Source: Polaromonas sp. AER18D-145 (GTDB lineage: Bacteria > Pseudomonadota > Gammaproteobacteria > Burkholderiales > Burkholderiaceae_C). From it: a DNA stretch of 64,000 nucleotides. The stretch covers positions 1 to 64,000 of the forward strand of contig NZ_NBZV01000009.1 in NCBI RefSeq assembly GCF_002379095.1. The letters run 5' to 3'. Position numbers and translations under genes: made by a program. Position 1 is the first letter of the stretch; every line of letters begins with the position of its first letter. A model generated the notes under the pieces. The model saw only the letters and a program-made list of their open reading frames with translations. It searched no databases and was not told the DNA's origin. Shown piece after piece: positions 1 through 9,379 of the stretch.

Positions 1-61
1 GGTCGGGTGGGCATAGGATAATCGGGCCAGCTTTCACAAACGGGTTTATCTCATACTTCCG

Positions 62-2539
62 ATGCATCGCGCATCCCGCTCGCGTTTTATTCATTCTCCG
101 GTCGCCCATGCCGTCTTCAGCCTTGTGTCCTGCACCATGCTGGGCTTGGGGCATGGCGGACCGGCTTACGCCCAAAGCCCTGCGACTTCCGGGCAGGCGC
201 AGGAACTGCCGGGTGTAAAAACCAGTGATGGCGCACCGGTGCTGCTCAGGAGCTCGTCCATGCTGGCCGAGCAGCCGCCGGGCGGCCCGGGCATCGAACT
301 ACCGACCTTTGTTTTTGGCAACCGCGTGTCGGGCCGCCCGGATCTCGAAACCGTGGTTGACGGGGAGGCTGAGCTACGCCGCGGCGGCTCCGCGATACGC
401 GCCGACCGGATCGAGTACGACCAGCCGACCGATGTCGTCAAGGCCCGGGGTAATGTGCGCGTCAACAGCTCGGGCAACCTGTACAACGGGCCGGAGCTGG
501 AAATCAAGCTCGACACCTTCGAGGGCTTTTTCCTGACGCCGGACTACCGGTTTTTGCAGAACGACGGTTATGGCGCAGCCGACCGCATCGACTTTCTGGA
601 CGACAAGCGCCTGGTGGCGCACAACGCCACCTTCACCACCTGCCAGCGCGGTGAGGGTCCGAGCTGGATGCCGGCGTGGATTGTCAACGCGACCACACTC
701 AAGCTCGACAGGGAAGCGGATGTCGGCGAGGCTTCGGGCGGTGTCCTGCGCTTCATGAATGTGCCGATTCTGGCGGCGCCCACCTTCAGCTTTCCGCTCA
801 GCGACAAGCGCAAGTCGGGCGTGTTGCCGCCAACACTGGCGATCGACAGTCTCAGTGGCACGGCCGTGACCGTACCCTATTATTTTGATATTGCGCCGAA
901 TCGCGATGCCACCTTCTCGCCGACCTTGATGAGCAAACGCGGCGTGGACCTGGCTGGTGAGTTTCGTTATCTGGAGCGCGGCTACAAGGGTGAATTGCGC
1001 GCCAGCTTGCTGGCGAATGACCAATTGCGCAACGCAAACCGGTGGTCTTACAACTACCTGCATAGTGGTAGCTACAGCACCGGACTGAAGTCCGTGGGCA
1101 GTGTGGGCTACAACCTCAATTTGAACCGGGTCAGTGACAACAACTACTGGCGTGATTTTCCGGGAACAGGCATTGGTGGGGCCAGTGCCTTGTTAACGCA
1201 GCGGCTGCTGACCAATGATGCCAACTTGAACTGGGGCAAGGGATATTTTTCGGCCACGCTGCGCGCCCTCAAATACCAGACGCTGCAGGATGTGAATTCA
1301 CCTATCGTGCCGCCGTATGACCGCATGCCTCAACTGACCGCCGCCTACAACCGCGTCAATGTGCCTGTGGGCGGGCTGGCGGGGCTTGATTATTCAATCA
1401 GCACAGACTTCACGCGTTTCGAATCGGACCGGCGGTTGACCGGGCAGCCCAATGCCAGCCGTGCATTTGCACTTGCACAGATCAGCCGGCCCTGGATCCG
1501 GCCGGAGGGATACATCACGCCCAAGCTGATGCTCAATACCACCTCTTACCAGTTTGATGGTCCGCTGGCCAATGGTTCACGCACAGCCTCCCGGACGGTG
1601 CCTACCTTCAGTTTGGACAGCGGCCTTACGTTTGAGCGCGAGTCCAGTTATTTCGGGCAGGCCTACACCCAGACGCTGGAGCCGCGTGCGTTTTATGTGA
1701 ACACACCCTATCGTGACCAGCGTTTTCTGCCCAACTACGACTCGGGTGCCAACGACTTCAATTTCGCGACGGTGTTCACTGAAAATGCGTTTGTTGGCAA
1801 CGACCGCATCTCGGATTCCAACCTGCTGACGCTGGGCCTGACCTCGCGCCTGCTGGACCCAGACACCGGTGCCGAGGCCTTGCGTGTGGGCGTGGCCCAG
1901 CGCCTGCGATTCAAGGACCAGCTTGTCACCTTGCCCGGTGGCGTACCAGTGACGGATCGCTTCAGCGACCTGTTGTTCGGTGGCTCTGTGAACTTGACAA
2001 AAGCCTGGTCGCTGGACAGCACGGTCCAGTACAACCCGAAGACCAGTATTTCCCAGCGTTCGACGGTGGGTGCCCGCTACAACCCGGGCAATTACCGCGT
2101 GATCAGTGCGGCCTACCGTCGCCAGCGCAATGTCAGTGAGCAGTTCGATGTAGGCTGGCAATGGCCGATCAATGATCTGTGGGGCGACAAGGGCAAGGAC
2201 CTGGGTGCCGGGCGCGGCCAGGGTGCCGGCCGTTGGTACAGCGTCGGCCGCCTGAACTACAGCGTGCCCGACAAAAAATTTGTGGACATGGTGCTGGGCA
2301 TTGAATACGACGGCTGCTGCTGGATCGGCCGCGTTGTGCTGGAGCGGACGCAGCTTGGTACCGCTCTGGCGGCTTCTTCATCCAAGGCCAACAACACGCG
2401 TATCCTGTTCCAGCTGGAGTTCGTCGGTTTCTCGCGCATTGGTGCCAATCCCCTGAAAACCCTCAAAGCCAACATCCCGCGTTACCAGTACCTGCGAGAG
2501 CAGGGCACGACACCCAGCCGCTTTACCAACTATGACTAA
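62..2539 (+). CDS. lptD: LPS-assembly protein LptD (outer membrane)
   Basis: This 825-residue protein is the beta-barrel of the LptD/LptE translocon, which places lipopolysaccharide in the outer leaflet of the outer membrane. A signal peptide ends near residue 37 (PAYA-Q). An OstA/LptA-like jellyroll domain follows (about residues 95-200), then a long barrel domain with alternating aromatic and polar strands. Cys194 and the adjacent pair Cys752-Cys753 fit the conserved disulfide cysteines of LptD, but no fourth cysteine is seen in the mature N-terminus. The stop overlaps the surA start by 8 bases, so the two are translationally coupled. The start has no strong ribosome binding site; a slightly later start would still leave the signal peptide usable. 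Confidence 0.96.
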   Translation: MHRASRSRFIHSPVAHAVFSLVSCTMLGLGHGGPAYAQSPATSGQAQELPGVKTSDGAPVLLRSSSMLAEQPPGGPGIELPTFVFGNRVSGRPDLETVVDGEAELRRGGSAIRADRIEYDQPTDVVKARGNVRVNSSGNLYNGPELEIKLDTFEGFFLTPDYRFLQNDGYGAADRIDFLDDKRLVAHNATFTTCQRGEGPSWMPAWIVNATTLKLDREADVGEASGGVLRFMNVPILAAPTFSFPLSDKRKSGVLPPTLAIDSLSGTAVTVPYYFDIAPNRDATFSPTLMSKRGVDLAGEFRYLERGYKGELRASLLANDQLRNANRWSYNYLHSGSYSTGLKSVGSVGYNLNLNRVSDNNYWRDFPGTGIGGASALLTQRLLTNDANLNWGKGYFSATLRALKYQTLQDVNSPIVPPYDRMPQLTAAYNRVNVPVGGLAGLDYSISTDFTRFESDRRLTGQPNASRAFALAQISRPWIRPEGYITPKLMLNTTSYQFDGPLANGSRTASRTVPTFSLDSGLTFERESSYFGQAYTQTLEPRAFYVNTPYRDQRFLPNYDSGANDFNFATVFTENAFVGNDRISDSNLLTLGLTSRLLDPDTGAEALRVGVAQRLRFKDQLVTLPGGVPVTDRFSDLLFGGSVNLTKAWSLDSTVQYNPKTSISQRSTVGARYNPGNYRVISAAYRRQRNVSEQFDVGWQWPINDLWGDKGKDLGAGRGQGAGRWYSVGRLNYSVPDKKFVDMVLGIEYDGCCWIGRVVLERTQLGTALAASSSKANNTRILFQLEFVGFSRIGANPLKTLKANIPRYQYLREQGTTPSRFTNYD

Positions 2540-3926
2540 ATCCAGTTTTCTCCCCCGTCCTGGCTTTTGCGGCGCCGCCGCGCTGGCGCTGGTGTTTGGC
2601 TTGCCTGCCTTTTCCGCGCAGGCCCAGGCCTTGCGGCCGCCCGGCCAGTTGCGGGTGCCGGGTCTGGGAACCCTGGGTACGGGAGCGGGTGTGCAACGGC
2701 AGGCCGACTACATCGTGGCCGTGGTCAACTCCGAGCCCATTACCAACAACGAGGTGCGCGCGCGCATGCTGCGCACCGAGCAGCAGATGGCGCAGCAAGG
2801 CACGCCGCTGCCGCCCAAAAACGAGCTGGCACGGCTGCTGCTCGAACGCATCATCGTGGAGCGCACACAACTGCAGCTGGCCAAGGAGCTGGGGGTGCAG
2901 GTCAGCGACGCCATGGTGGACGAGGCGGTGCTCAATGTTGCCCGGCAAAACCAGGTGTCCGTCGAGGAGCTGCGCCAGCGCGTGACCGCCCAGGGGCTGG
3001 TTTTTGCCCAGTTCCGCGCCGACCTTCGCAATGAAATCCTGCTGACCCGGATCCGGGAGCGCGAACTCGAGTCCCAGGCCAAGGTCAGTGACCAGGAAGT
3101 GGAGCAGTTCATTCGCGAGCAGGCCACCGGGGCTGACCCCGCCGCGCAGGAGATCAACCTCGCGCAGATCCTGGTGACCGTTCCCGAAAACGCCACCCCG
3201 GCCCAGGTCGCCAGTCTGCAGGCCAGGGCACAGCTGGCGGCAGAGCGTGCGCGCAGCGGGACGGACTTCACCGCGCTGGTGAGCGAGTTTTCCACTGCGC
3301 CGGGGCGCAGCGCCGACGGTCAGATGGGCTTGCGTCCTGCCGATCGCTACCCGGAGCTTTTTGTCGACACCACGAAAAATGTACCGGTTGGGGGTATCGC
3401 CGGCCCGGTGCGCAGCGGTGCCGGTTTTCACGTACTCAAGGTGCTGGAGCGAAAACGCGCCGGCATGCCGGCAACCACGGTGGTGGAAACCCGCGCCCGT
3501 CATATCCTGCTGCGCCCCACGGCCCAGCTTGGCGAGGCGGCCGCCCTCGCGCGGCTGGCCGATTTCCGGAAACGCATTGCTGCCGGACAGGGCGACTTTG
3601 CCGCGCTGGCCCGCGAGCACAGCCAGGACGCCTCGGCCAAGGACGGCGGTGACCTCGGCTGGGCCGGCCCCGGCCAGTTTGTGCCCGAGTTCGAGGAGCA
3701 CATGAACAGCCTCGCGCCCGGCCAGGTCGGGGATCCCGTCGTGTCGCGTTTCGGCGTTCACCTGATCCAGGTGCTGGAGCGGCGCAACACCAAGCTGTCC
3801 CCGCGCGAGCAGCGTGAAATTGTGCGTGCCTCGCTGCGTGAGAAAAAGTTCGAAGAGGCCTACAGTGCCTGGGCGCAGGAAGTGCGTGGCCGCGCCTATG
3901 TGGAATACCGGGACCCGCCGCAGTAG
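2532..3926 (+). CDS. surA: Periplasmic chaperone / peptidyl-prolyl isomerase SurA
   Basis: This 464-residue protein is the periplasmic chaperone that escorts unfolded outer-membrane proteins, LptD among them, to the BAM complex. It has a signal peptide (cleavage near SAQA-Q, about residue 33), an N-terminal chaperone domain, and two parvulin domains. The first parvulin domain is near residues 205-310 and the second, more canonical one near 315-425 (ARHILL...DGGDLGW...FGVHLIQV). It overlaps the end of lptD, which is the usual chaperone-client gene pair. In many proteobacteria pdxA comes next; here the next gene is rsmA, after a G+C-rich repeat. Confidence 0.96.
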   Translation: MTKSSFLPRPGFCGAAALALVFGLPAFSAQAQALRPPGQLRVPGLGTLGTGAGVQRQADYIVAVVNSEPITNNEVRARMLRTEQQMAQQGTPLPPKNELARLLLERIIVERTQLQLAKELGVQVSDAMVDEAVLNVARQNQVSVEELRQRVTAQGLVFAQFRADLRNEILLTRIRERELESQAKVSDQEVEQFIREQATGADPAAQEINLAQILVTVPENATPAQVASLQARAQLAAERARSGTDFTALVSEFSTAPGRSADGQMGLRPADRYPELFVDTTKNVPVGGIAGPVRSGAGFHVLKVLERKRAGMPATTVVETRARHILLRPTAQLGEAAALARLADFRKRIAAGQGDFAALAREHSQDASAKDGGDLGWAGPGQFVPEFEEHMNSLAPGQVGDPVVSRFGVHLIQVLERRNTKLSPREQREIVRASLREKKFEEAYSAWAQEVRGRAYVEYRDPPQ

Positions 3927-3927
3927 A

Positions 3928-4035
3928 TGTTGCCCCCACGGTCGCTCACTGCGTGTAGCTCCCTGCCCCCCGAGGGGGCCGCTGCGCCTGCGGCCCGGCG
4001 AAGCCGGTTCCGCGGCCCCTGCTTGACGGGACCGT
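3928..4035. repeat. G+C-rich palindromic intergenic repeat (surA-rsmA)
   Basis: This non-coding stretch is built of short inverted repeats, including CCCCCCGAGGGGG and GCCGGTTCCGCGGCC. It resembles a dispersed G+C-rich repeat that I know from Comamonadaceae intergenic regions. It fills the space between surA and rsmA and could weaken read-through. The family assignment is from memory and was not searched. Confidence 0.5.
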
Positions 4036-4086
4036 TCATGCGCTCGTCGGTTCGCTTGCCGCGCTGACCTATTGCTTCGGCCCTCT

Positions 4087-4914
4087 GTGAAACACATCCC
4101 CCGCAAACGATTCGGCCAGCATTTCCTGACCGACCGCGCCATCATCGACGACATCGTGCAGGCGATTGCCCCCCGGCCTGGCCAGGCCATGGTGGAAATC
4201 GGCCCCGGTCTGGCGGCCCTGACCCAACCACTGGCCGAACGCCTCGGCCACTTGACGGTGATCGAGCTGGACCGCGATCTGGCCCGGCAACTGCGCGCGC
4301 ATCCACAACTGACGGTGGTTGAATCCGATGTGCTCAGGGTGGATTTCACGCAGCTGGCCCGGCAGGTGCAGACCGACGCCTCTTCCCGGGGCGGCGCCGC
4401 AACCGAGGCGGCAGGGGAAGAAACCGGCAAGCTCAGGGTGGTGGGCAACCTGCCTTACAACATTTCTACGCCCATCCTGTTCCACCTGCTCGACGCGGTG
4501 GAGGTCATTGAAGACCAGCATTTCATGCTGCAAAAAGAAGTGATCGACCGCATGGTGGCCCGCCCCGCGACCAGCGACTACGGCCGGCTCAGCGTGATGC
4601 TGCAGTGGCGTTATGCGATGGAGAACGTGCTGTTTGTGCCACCGCAGAGTTTTGACCCACCGCCGCGGGTGGACAGCGCGGTGGTCCGCATGGTGCCCCG
4701 GGCTGCGCCGGAGAAGGTGGAGATCAAGCTGCTGAGCGAGGTGGTGCGTGTGGCGTTCAGCCAGCGCCGCAAGCTGTTGCGCCACTCCCTGGGCCAATGG
4801 CTGGAGCAGCGGCCGCACAGCCCGCCTTTCAATGTGCAGCGCCGCGCCGAGGAAGTGCCGGTGGCCGAATATGTGGCGCTGGCGCAGGCGCTGGAAAGCG
4901 GGCCGGGCGTCTGA
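4087..4914 (+). CDS. rsmA: 16S rRNA (adenine1518-N6/adenine1519-N6)-dimethyltransferase RsmA (KsgA)
   Basis: This 275-residue enzyme dimethylates two adjacent adenines near the 3' end of 16S rRNA late in 30S assembly, using S-adenosylmethionine. The family opening KRFGQHFL is at residues 7-14, the SAM motif [10 protein letters not shown] near 38-47, and the catalytic NLPYNIST at 121-128. I chose the GTG at 4087 because it gives the usual [11 protein letters not shown] opening; a TTG at 4072 in the same frame would add five residues. Residues of about 92-114 form a Gly/Ala/Glu-rich insertion between the acidic SAM-binding motif and NLPY, which most homologues lack. Confidence 0.95.
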   Translation: MKHIPRKRFGQHFLTDRAIIDDIVQAIAPRPGQAMVEIGPGLAALTQPLAERLGHLTVIELDRDLARQLRAHPQLTVVESDVLRVDFTQLARQVQTDASSRGGAATEAAGEETGKLRVVGNLPYNISTPILFHLLDAVEVIEDQHFMLQKEVIDRMVARPATSDYGRLSVMLQWRYAMENVLFVPPQSFDPPPRVDSAVVRMVPRAAPEKVEIKLLSEVVRVAFSQRRKLLRHSLGQWLEQRPHSPPFNVQRRAEEVPVAEYVALAQALESGPGV

Positions 4915-4943
4915 GCCGCTGGTCGGCCGCCATCGTTGCTTCT

Positions 4944-5000
4944 GAATTGATAGCGGCTTGGGCCCATCCGGCGGGCGCTGCCTACCGTTTTTTCCTCATT
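4944..5000. repeat. Interspersed 'GATAGC' intergenic repeat, copy 1
   Basis: This is a diverged copy of a roughly 60-bp intergenic repeat seen at least eight times in this window. It has the TTGATAGC end followed by the inverted pair GCCCATCCGGCGGGC and a T-rich tail. It lies just after rsmA, in a 336-bp stretch with no confident gene. Confidence 0.5.
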
Positions 5001-5035
5001 CCGGTGGTGATCGACGAGGCGACGGTTCGCCATGA

Positions 5036-5063
5036 AAAAAGCCCGTCGAACAACGGGCTTTTT
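5036..5063. terminator. Bidirectional intrinsic terminator between rsmA and the barstar gene
   Basis: The inverted repeat GCCCGT/ACGGGC (5041-5046 and 5053-5058) has a 6-base loop. Five A on the left and five T on the right allow Rho-independent termination on both strands. It lies between converging units: rsmA on the plus strand and the RNase/barstar pair on the minus strand. Confidence 0.85.
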
Positions 5064-5083
5064 CTGCAGCTTGTTTGCAAGCG

Positions 5084-5272
5084 TCAGGCTGCGGCCAACC
5101 AGTATCCCGCGTTGAACGGGCTGCTCATGCGCAGCGCCAGCGGCGACACGTCGAGCAGTTTGTCGGTTGGCATCGGCTCTTCGCCGTCTGCGCTGTTTGC
5201 TTGCTGGGCCTCATTCGCCCGATCCCCTTGGCCAATGTCTGGGGAGCGGGCTACAGAAAAGAATAGAAACAT
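5084..5272 (-). CDS. Possible small protein downstream of the barstar gene
   Basis: This is a 62-codon frame that overlaps the last 22 bases of the barstar gene and ends about 20 bases before the shared terminator. Its last 29 codons begin at an internal ATG and look more protein-like than the first half. I recognise no family, signal peptide or membrane segment. It may be a small third member of the RNase/inhibitor unit or simply an open frame in the 3' untranslated region; the latter is somewhat more likely. Confidence 0.2.
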   Translation of the reverse strand: MFLFFSVARSPDIGQGDRANEAQQANSADGEEPMPTDKLLDVSPLALRMSSPFNAGYWLAAA

Positions 5273-5652
5273 CTGAACGGGATTTTTCGATCCGCCCAGT
5301 AGTCCGCAGCATCCCTGAAGATGTCCAGCAGCTGTTCGCGTGCTTCCTTGTCGAATTTTGCATTCGCAGGGATCTGTTCCAGCAGGACGATAAAGCCGGG
5401 CTGCGGGCCGGACTTGTGAACCAGATCCGTCATGCAGTCGTACAGCGCGTCAAAGTTTTTGCCAAAATGCGCCGGGAAGGTGTACTGTGCCGCGATCATG
5501 TCCAGCACGTCCTGCTTGCTCTGGGCGTTGCCCAGGTTGGCATAGAGGAAGTGGTGGCCAAGCTGGGTGGCGGCATCCTGCAAGTCCTGCACGCGGAAGG
5601 CGCGTATGGACTGCACGATATTGGGTCTAACAGTACGAAGTGGTGTTTCCAT
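5251..5652 (-). CDS. Barstar-family ribonuclease inhibitor
   Basis: This 133-residue protein belongs to the barstar family, small cytoplasmic proteins that plug the active site of barnase-type RNases. The diagnostic segment FPAHFGKNFDALYDCM (about residues 59-74) is the inhibitor helix, whose acidic residues mimic RNA phosphate. It lies 54 bases downstream of a barnase-like gene on the same strand, so the two are probably cotranscribed and it would protect the producer. It has no signal peptide, as expected for an intracellular inhibitor. It is longer than the classic barstar of about 90 residues because of a roughly 20-residue N-terminal extension and a longer C-terminus. Confidence 0.88.
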   Translation of the reverse strand: METPLRTVRPNIVQSIRAFRVQDLQDAATQLGHHFLYANLGNAQSKQDVLDMIAAQYTFPAHFGKNFDALYDCMTDLVHKSGPQPGFIVLLEQIPANAKFDKEAREQLLDIFRDAADYWADRKIPFRCFYSFL

Positions 5653-5706
5653 CTCCGCGTCTCTTTCTTAAGTCAATAATTCAAAGTTGACGATCACTGT
5701 TGAACC

Positions 5707-6114
5707 TTATTGAGCGATTCTGCGAAAACTCGCGTAGTGATCATCGGTGTAATAACAAGCATCGGGCGTGGTGGGTACAAAACCACCACAAACGATGCGC
5801 CGGGCGCCCCGACTGCGCTCCCCTGGGGTTCTGACGGTGTATTCACGGTAGTAACCGCGATTTTTGGCGGGAAGTATTCTTTCCCGATTGCCAAACACCG
5901 AACCGTCCTTGTCGTACCTGAACGGGCCCCCTTGGTAAATCAACCGGACCATGTGGCGTCCCTGCTCCGGCAGGGACGCAACTGAAATCGGGCTGACTTC
6001 GGCCGCGGGGACTGGCCCTTTGGCCTCTATGCCGGACGGGCTGAACCCCGTGCTCAAAGCAGCCAGAACGACTGCTGCGGCTAGCCGCCAACCGGCCCCA
6101 CTTTTTCGCAACAT
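5707..6114 (-). CDS. Secreted guanyl-specific ribonuclease (barnase / RNase Sa family)
   Basis: This 135-residue protein is a secreted N1/T1-type microbial ribonuclease that cleaves single-stranded RNA after guanine. A signal peptide covers about residues 1-31. The catalytic core reads DGSVFGNRE, then GYYREYTV (general-base Glu), then SRGARRIV (catalytic Arg) and near the C-terminus DDHYASF (catalytic His). These match the Glu/Arg/His set of barnase. The inhibitor gene follows directly on the same strand. Possible roles are nutrient scavenging or antagonism of neighbours; the sequence does not decide between them. I see no secretion-system fusion domain. Confidence 0.9.
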   Translation of the reverse strand: MLRKSGAGWRLAAAVVLAALSTGFSPSGIEAKGPVPAAEVSPISVASLPEQGRHMVRLIYQGGPFRYDKDGSVFGNRERILPAKNRGYYREYTVRTPGERSRGARRIVCGGFVPTTPDACYYTDDHYASFRRIAQ

Positions 6115-6300
6115 GGAAAATTCGTCTTTCTTGAACCAGAGCCAATCGCCAATCGTTGAGCAGTTGCCGGGTTAACCCTTAAATTTCAAGAGGTAGAGTT
6201 TGACGCATCCCGCAGAAAAACGCAAGGGCCTGCCCGAAATTCAGGCAGTCAGCTCCCCACTCGGGACAATGATAAGTTAGTGCTAGCTGTCTAAAAAAGC

Positions 6301-8613
6301 CTATCGGGATGCGTTGGCATCTGCCACGGTCAAGGCTGTCATGTTGACAATCCGGCGCACTGTGGTGCTGGCGGTCAGGATGTGCATGGGTTTGGCGGCA
6401 CCCAGCAGTACCGGGCCGATGGCGATGTTGCCACCCGCTGCCGTCTTGAGCAGGTTGTAGGCAATGTTGGCCGCATCGATGTTGGGCAGGACCAGCAAAT
6501 TGGCCTCGCCGGACAGTGTGCTGTTGGGCATGACCGCTGTGCGCGCCGCAGGGTCCAGTGCCACATCGCCGTGCATTTCACCGTCGACTTCCAGCCACGG
6601 GGCTTCGTCGCGCAGCAATTGCAAGGTGTGGCGCATTTTCAGGGCGCTCGGAAGATTGGATGAGCCAAAGTTCGAGTGTGACAGCAGCGCAGCCTTGGGC
6701 TTGATGCCAAAACGCATCATTTCCTCTGCCGCCAGAGTCGTGATCTCGGCCAACTGCTCGGCCGTGGGGTCGTAGTTCACGTGGGTGTCGACCAGAAACA
6801 CCTGGCGGTCCGGCAGCATCAGGCCGTTCATGCAGGCGTAGGTACAGACGCCCGGGCGCTTGCCGATCACCTGGTCCAGGTAGTTCAGATGGTGAGCGGT
6901 GGTGCCCCAGGTGCCGCAGATCAGGCCGTCCACATCACCTTTGTGAAGCAGCATGCCGGCGATCAGCGTCAGGCGGCGGCGCATCTCAATCTTGGCCATT
7001 TGCACGGTCACGCCCTGGCGCTCCATGAGGCGATGGTAGGTTTGCCAGAAGTCGCGGTAACGGTGATCCTGCTCGACGTTGACGATGTCGTAGTCCAGCT
7101 CTTCCTTGAGCCGCAGCCCGAATTTCTCGATGCGCTGGGCGATGATCGCCGGCCTGCCGATCAGCGTGGGTCGTGCCAGGCCTTCGTCGACGACGATCTG
7201 GCAGGCGCGCAGTACACGTTCTTCTTCACCTTCGGCGTAAGCCACGCGTTTCTTGACGGCTTTTTTGGCAGCCGCAAAAATCGGCTTCATGGTCGTGCCC
7301 GAGGCGTAGACAAAGCTCTGGAGTTTCTCGCGGTAAGCGTCCATGTCGGTGATGGGACGCAGCGCCACACCGCTGTCGGCGGCCGCCTGCGCCACGGCTG
7401 GCGCGATCTTCATCATCAGGCGCGGGTCAAACGGCTTAGGAATCAGGTATTCCGGCCCGAACGCCAACTGCTCGCCAGTGTAGGCGGCTGCCACCACCTC
7501 GCTTTGCTCAGCCTGCGCCAGCTCGGCAATGGCATGCACCGCGGCAATTTCCATCTCGACCGTGATGGTGGAAGCGCCTGCGTCCAGCGCACCGCGGAAG
7601 ATGTAGGGGAAACACAGGACGTTGTTGACCTGGTTCGGGTAGTCGGTGCGGCCGGTGGCCATGATGGCGTCATCGCGTACCGACTTGACGTCTTCAGGCG
7701 TGATTTCGGGATTGGGGTTGGCCAGCGCAAAGATGATGGGCCGGGCGGCCATCTTCATGACCATGTCTTTCTTCAGCACGCCGCCCGCCGACAGGCCCAG
7801 AAAGATGTCTGCACCTTCAATGATTTCGCCCAGGGTTCGCGCCGTGGTCTTCTGCGCAAACTGGATCTTGTCTTCGTCCATCAGCTCGGTGCGTCCTTCG
7901 TAGACCACACCGGCCAGGTCCGTCACAAAAATGTTGCTGCGCGGAATACCCAGCTTGAGCAGCAGTCCCAGACAGGCCAGCGCCGCGGCACCCGCGCCCG
8001 AGGTCACCAGCTTGACCTGCGTCGGGAGCTTGCCGACCACCTTCAGGGCGTTCAGGATGGCGGCGCCGACCGTGATGGCCGTGCCATGCTGGTCATCGTG
8101 AAATACCGGGATTTTCATGCGCTTGCGCAGCTCGCGCTCGATGTAAAAACAGTCCGGCGCCTTGATGTCCTCGAGGTTGATGGCGCCGAAGGTGGGCTCC
8201 AAAGAGGCGATGATGTCGACCAGCTTCGCCGGGTCCTTCTCGTCGATCTCGATGTCGAAGACGTCAATGCCGGCGAACTTCTTGAACAGCACGCCCTTGC
8301 CTTCCATGACCGGCTTGGAGGCCAGCGGACCGATGTCGCCGAGGCCCAGCACGGCTGTGCCGTTGGTCACCACCGCCACCAGGTTGCCGCGGCTGGTGTA
8401 TTTGAAGGCCGCATTCGGGTCCTTGACGATTTCCTCGCAGGGGGCTGCGACGCCGGGCGAGTAGGCCAGCGCCAGATCGCGCTGGTTGACCAGCTGCTTG
8501 GTGGCCGCGATTGCGATCTTGCCGGGGGTCGGAAACTCGTGGTATTCCAGTGCGGCACGGCGCAGCTCGTCGCGTTTTTCCTGGCTGTCTGGGGTGGCTG
8601 GCACGGCGGGCAT
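6301..8613 (-). CDS. maeB: NADP-dependent malic enzyme with phosphotransacetylase-like domain (MaeB)
   Basis: This 770-residue enzyme performs oxidative decarboxylation of malate to pyruvate, supplying NADPH and linking the TCA cycle to pyruvate. The malic-enzyme half spans about residues 18-430, with [10 protein letters not shown], the metal-site stretch [10 protein letters not shown] and the nucleotide-binding SGAGAAALA. The C-terminal half (about 440-770) is a phosphotransacetylase-like domain, which in this family senses acetyl-CoA rather than acting as an enzyme. It is monocistronic. The roughly 200-bp upstream region contains the inverted repeat ACGTGGATCTACG near 8702-8714, which could be an operator. 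Confidence 0.95.
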   Translation of the reverse strand: MPAVPATPDSQEKRDELRRAALEYHEFPTPGKIAIAATKQLVNQRDLALAYSPGVAAPCEEIVKDPNAAFKYTSRGNLVAVVTNGTAVLGLGDIGPLASKPVMEGKGVLFKKFAGIDVFDIEIDEKDPAKLVDIIASLEPTFGAINLEDIKAPDCFYIERELRKRMKIPVFHDDQHGTAITVGAAILNALKVVGKLPTQVKLVTSGAGAAALACLGLLLKLGIPRSNIFVTDLAGVVYEGRTELMDEDKIQFAQKTTARTLGEIIEGADIFLGLSAGGVLKKDMVMKMAARPIIFALANPNPEITPEDVKSVRDDAIMATGRTDYPNQVNNVLCFPYIFRGALDAGASTITVEMEIAAVHAIAELAQAEQSEVVAAAYTGEQLAFGPEYLIPKPFDPRLMMKIAPAVAQAAADSGVALRPITDMDAYREKLQSFVYASGTTMKPIFAAAKKAVKKRVAYAEGEEERVLRACQIVVDEGLARPTLIGRPAIIAQRIEKFGLRLKEELDYDIVNVEQDHRYRDFWQTYHRLMERQGVTVQMAKIEMRRRLTLIAGMLLHKGDVDGLICGTWGTTAHHLNYLDQVIGKRPGVCTYACMNGLMLPDRQVFLVDTHVNYDPTAEQLAEITTLAAEEMMRFGIKPKAALLSHSNFGSSNLPSALKMRHTLQLLRDEAPWLEVDGEMHGDVALDPAARTAVMPNSTLSGEANLLVLPNIDAANIAYNLLKTAAGGNIAIGPVLLGAAKPMHILTASTTVRRIVNMTALTVADANASR

Positions 8614-8814
8614 GAGTTTGTCTCCTGAGCGGCGGCCCTGGCAGGGCCGTCAATTTTTTGTAAGGTCTGCGATTGTAGGGCGTTCAAGGGGAAAACCCTA
8701 GTACGTGGATCTACGCAAAACGGTGCAGCGCTTTTGACTTTTTCACATAGATCACGGGGCACTTCATCGGGGGCAGCGCCTGTTGCCGGCTGTTGCCCGT
8801 TGCATGACGGGCGA

Positions 8815-9159
8815 TCACCGATGTAAGCCGCTTTTTGCGGCAATACCCGCCGCGACCGCTGGCGTCCGGGTAGCGCAGTTGGTATGCAGGTCAGACCCGC
8901 GCCGATAAAGCGGATGTCGCGGGTTCAGGCGTTGGCGCCCACCGCTGCCGGTCGTGCGGCGGCCCCAGCGTTGCCAGGCCTTTTCGTGGAAGAAAAAGGC
9001 AATCGCCTGAATCGCTGGCTCGAGCAGGCTCAGCGTGAGGGACAGCAGCAGGTTGCCGGTCACGGCATAGGCCACCCCCGCTGCAACCGTGACGTGAACC
9101 ACGTAGTAGCTGGCGGTCTTTTTCAGTGTGGGCAAATTGGCACGTACAAGCTTGGCCAT
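8815..9159 (-). CDS. DUF2061 family small membrane protein with odd C-terminal tail
   Basis: This is a 114-residue frame. The first 65 or so residues match the DUF2061 family: a basic N-terminus, ASYYVVHVTVAAGVAYAVTG as a first membrane helix, and a second hydrophobic helix ending in FFFHEKAWQRWG. Members are usually about 70-80 residues and their function is unknown. The remaining 45 residues are Arg/Gly-rich, show no family character and overlap a tRNA-like stretch on the other strand. This suggests that the original stop was lost and the frame read on into downstream DNA. Confidence 0.75.
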   Translation of the reverse strand: MAKLVRANLPTLKKTASYYVVHVTVAAGVAYAVTGNLLLSLTLSLLEPAIQAIAFFFHEKAWQRWGRRTTGSGGRQRLNPRHPLYRRGSDLHTNCATRTPAVAAGIAAKSGLHR

Positions 9160-9224
9160 GTTCAGACTCCTTGGGGCTGAGGCGGGGGAAGCGCCAGTTT
9201 TTCATTCCTGACCTTTCAATAGCT

Positions 9225-9295
9225 AAAAATTATTGAAGATGTGCCAACTATATAAATTAACTATTTAATTGGCCAATTGAAATTGGCTACCGTAT
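9225..9295. promoter_or_regulatory. A+T-rich segment with AATTGGCCAATT palindrome
   Basis: This is a short stretch far richer in A+T than anything around it, with the perfect 12-bp palindrome AATTGGCCAATT at 9267-9278. It lies upstream of the DUF2061 gene (minus strand) and of the decayed surface-protein fragment (plus strand). It could be a promoter/operator for either. No -35/-10 pair is convincing enough to call. Confidence 0.35.
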
Positions 9296-9379
9296 GGATA
9301 GAAGTTGTCGCCAGCGTGGTTTTTGCATGTTCGGCCACGTTGTTTTCTGCGCATGGTCTTGTGAAAACCCTTGTGCAAC

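Noticed and set aside
2523..4448. A 641-codon open frame on the minus strand opposite surA and rsmA.
   Set aside because: It is the codon-position shadow of two well-recognised genes in G+C-rich DNA, with His/Arg/Ala/Gly-rich composition and no family pattern.
6781..8628. A 615-codon open frame on the plus strand opposite the malic enzyme gene.
   Set aside because: The opposite strand encodes a full, well-conserved MaeB. The frame is rich in His, Gln and Arg and resembles nothing.
8862..8936. A tRNA-like stretch on the plus strand (TAGCGCAGTTGGTA as a D-arm, GTCGCGGGTTCA as a T-arm).
   Set aside because: The D-stem, T-stem and acceptor stem do not pair well, and no anticodon arm of the right length can be formed. 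It is at best a degenerate relic.
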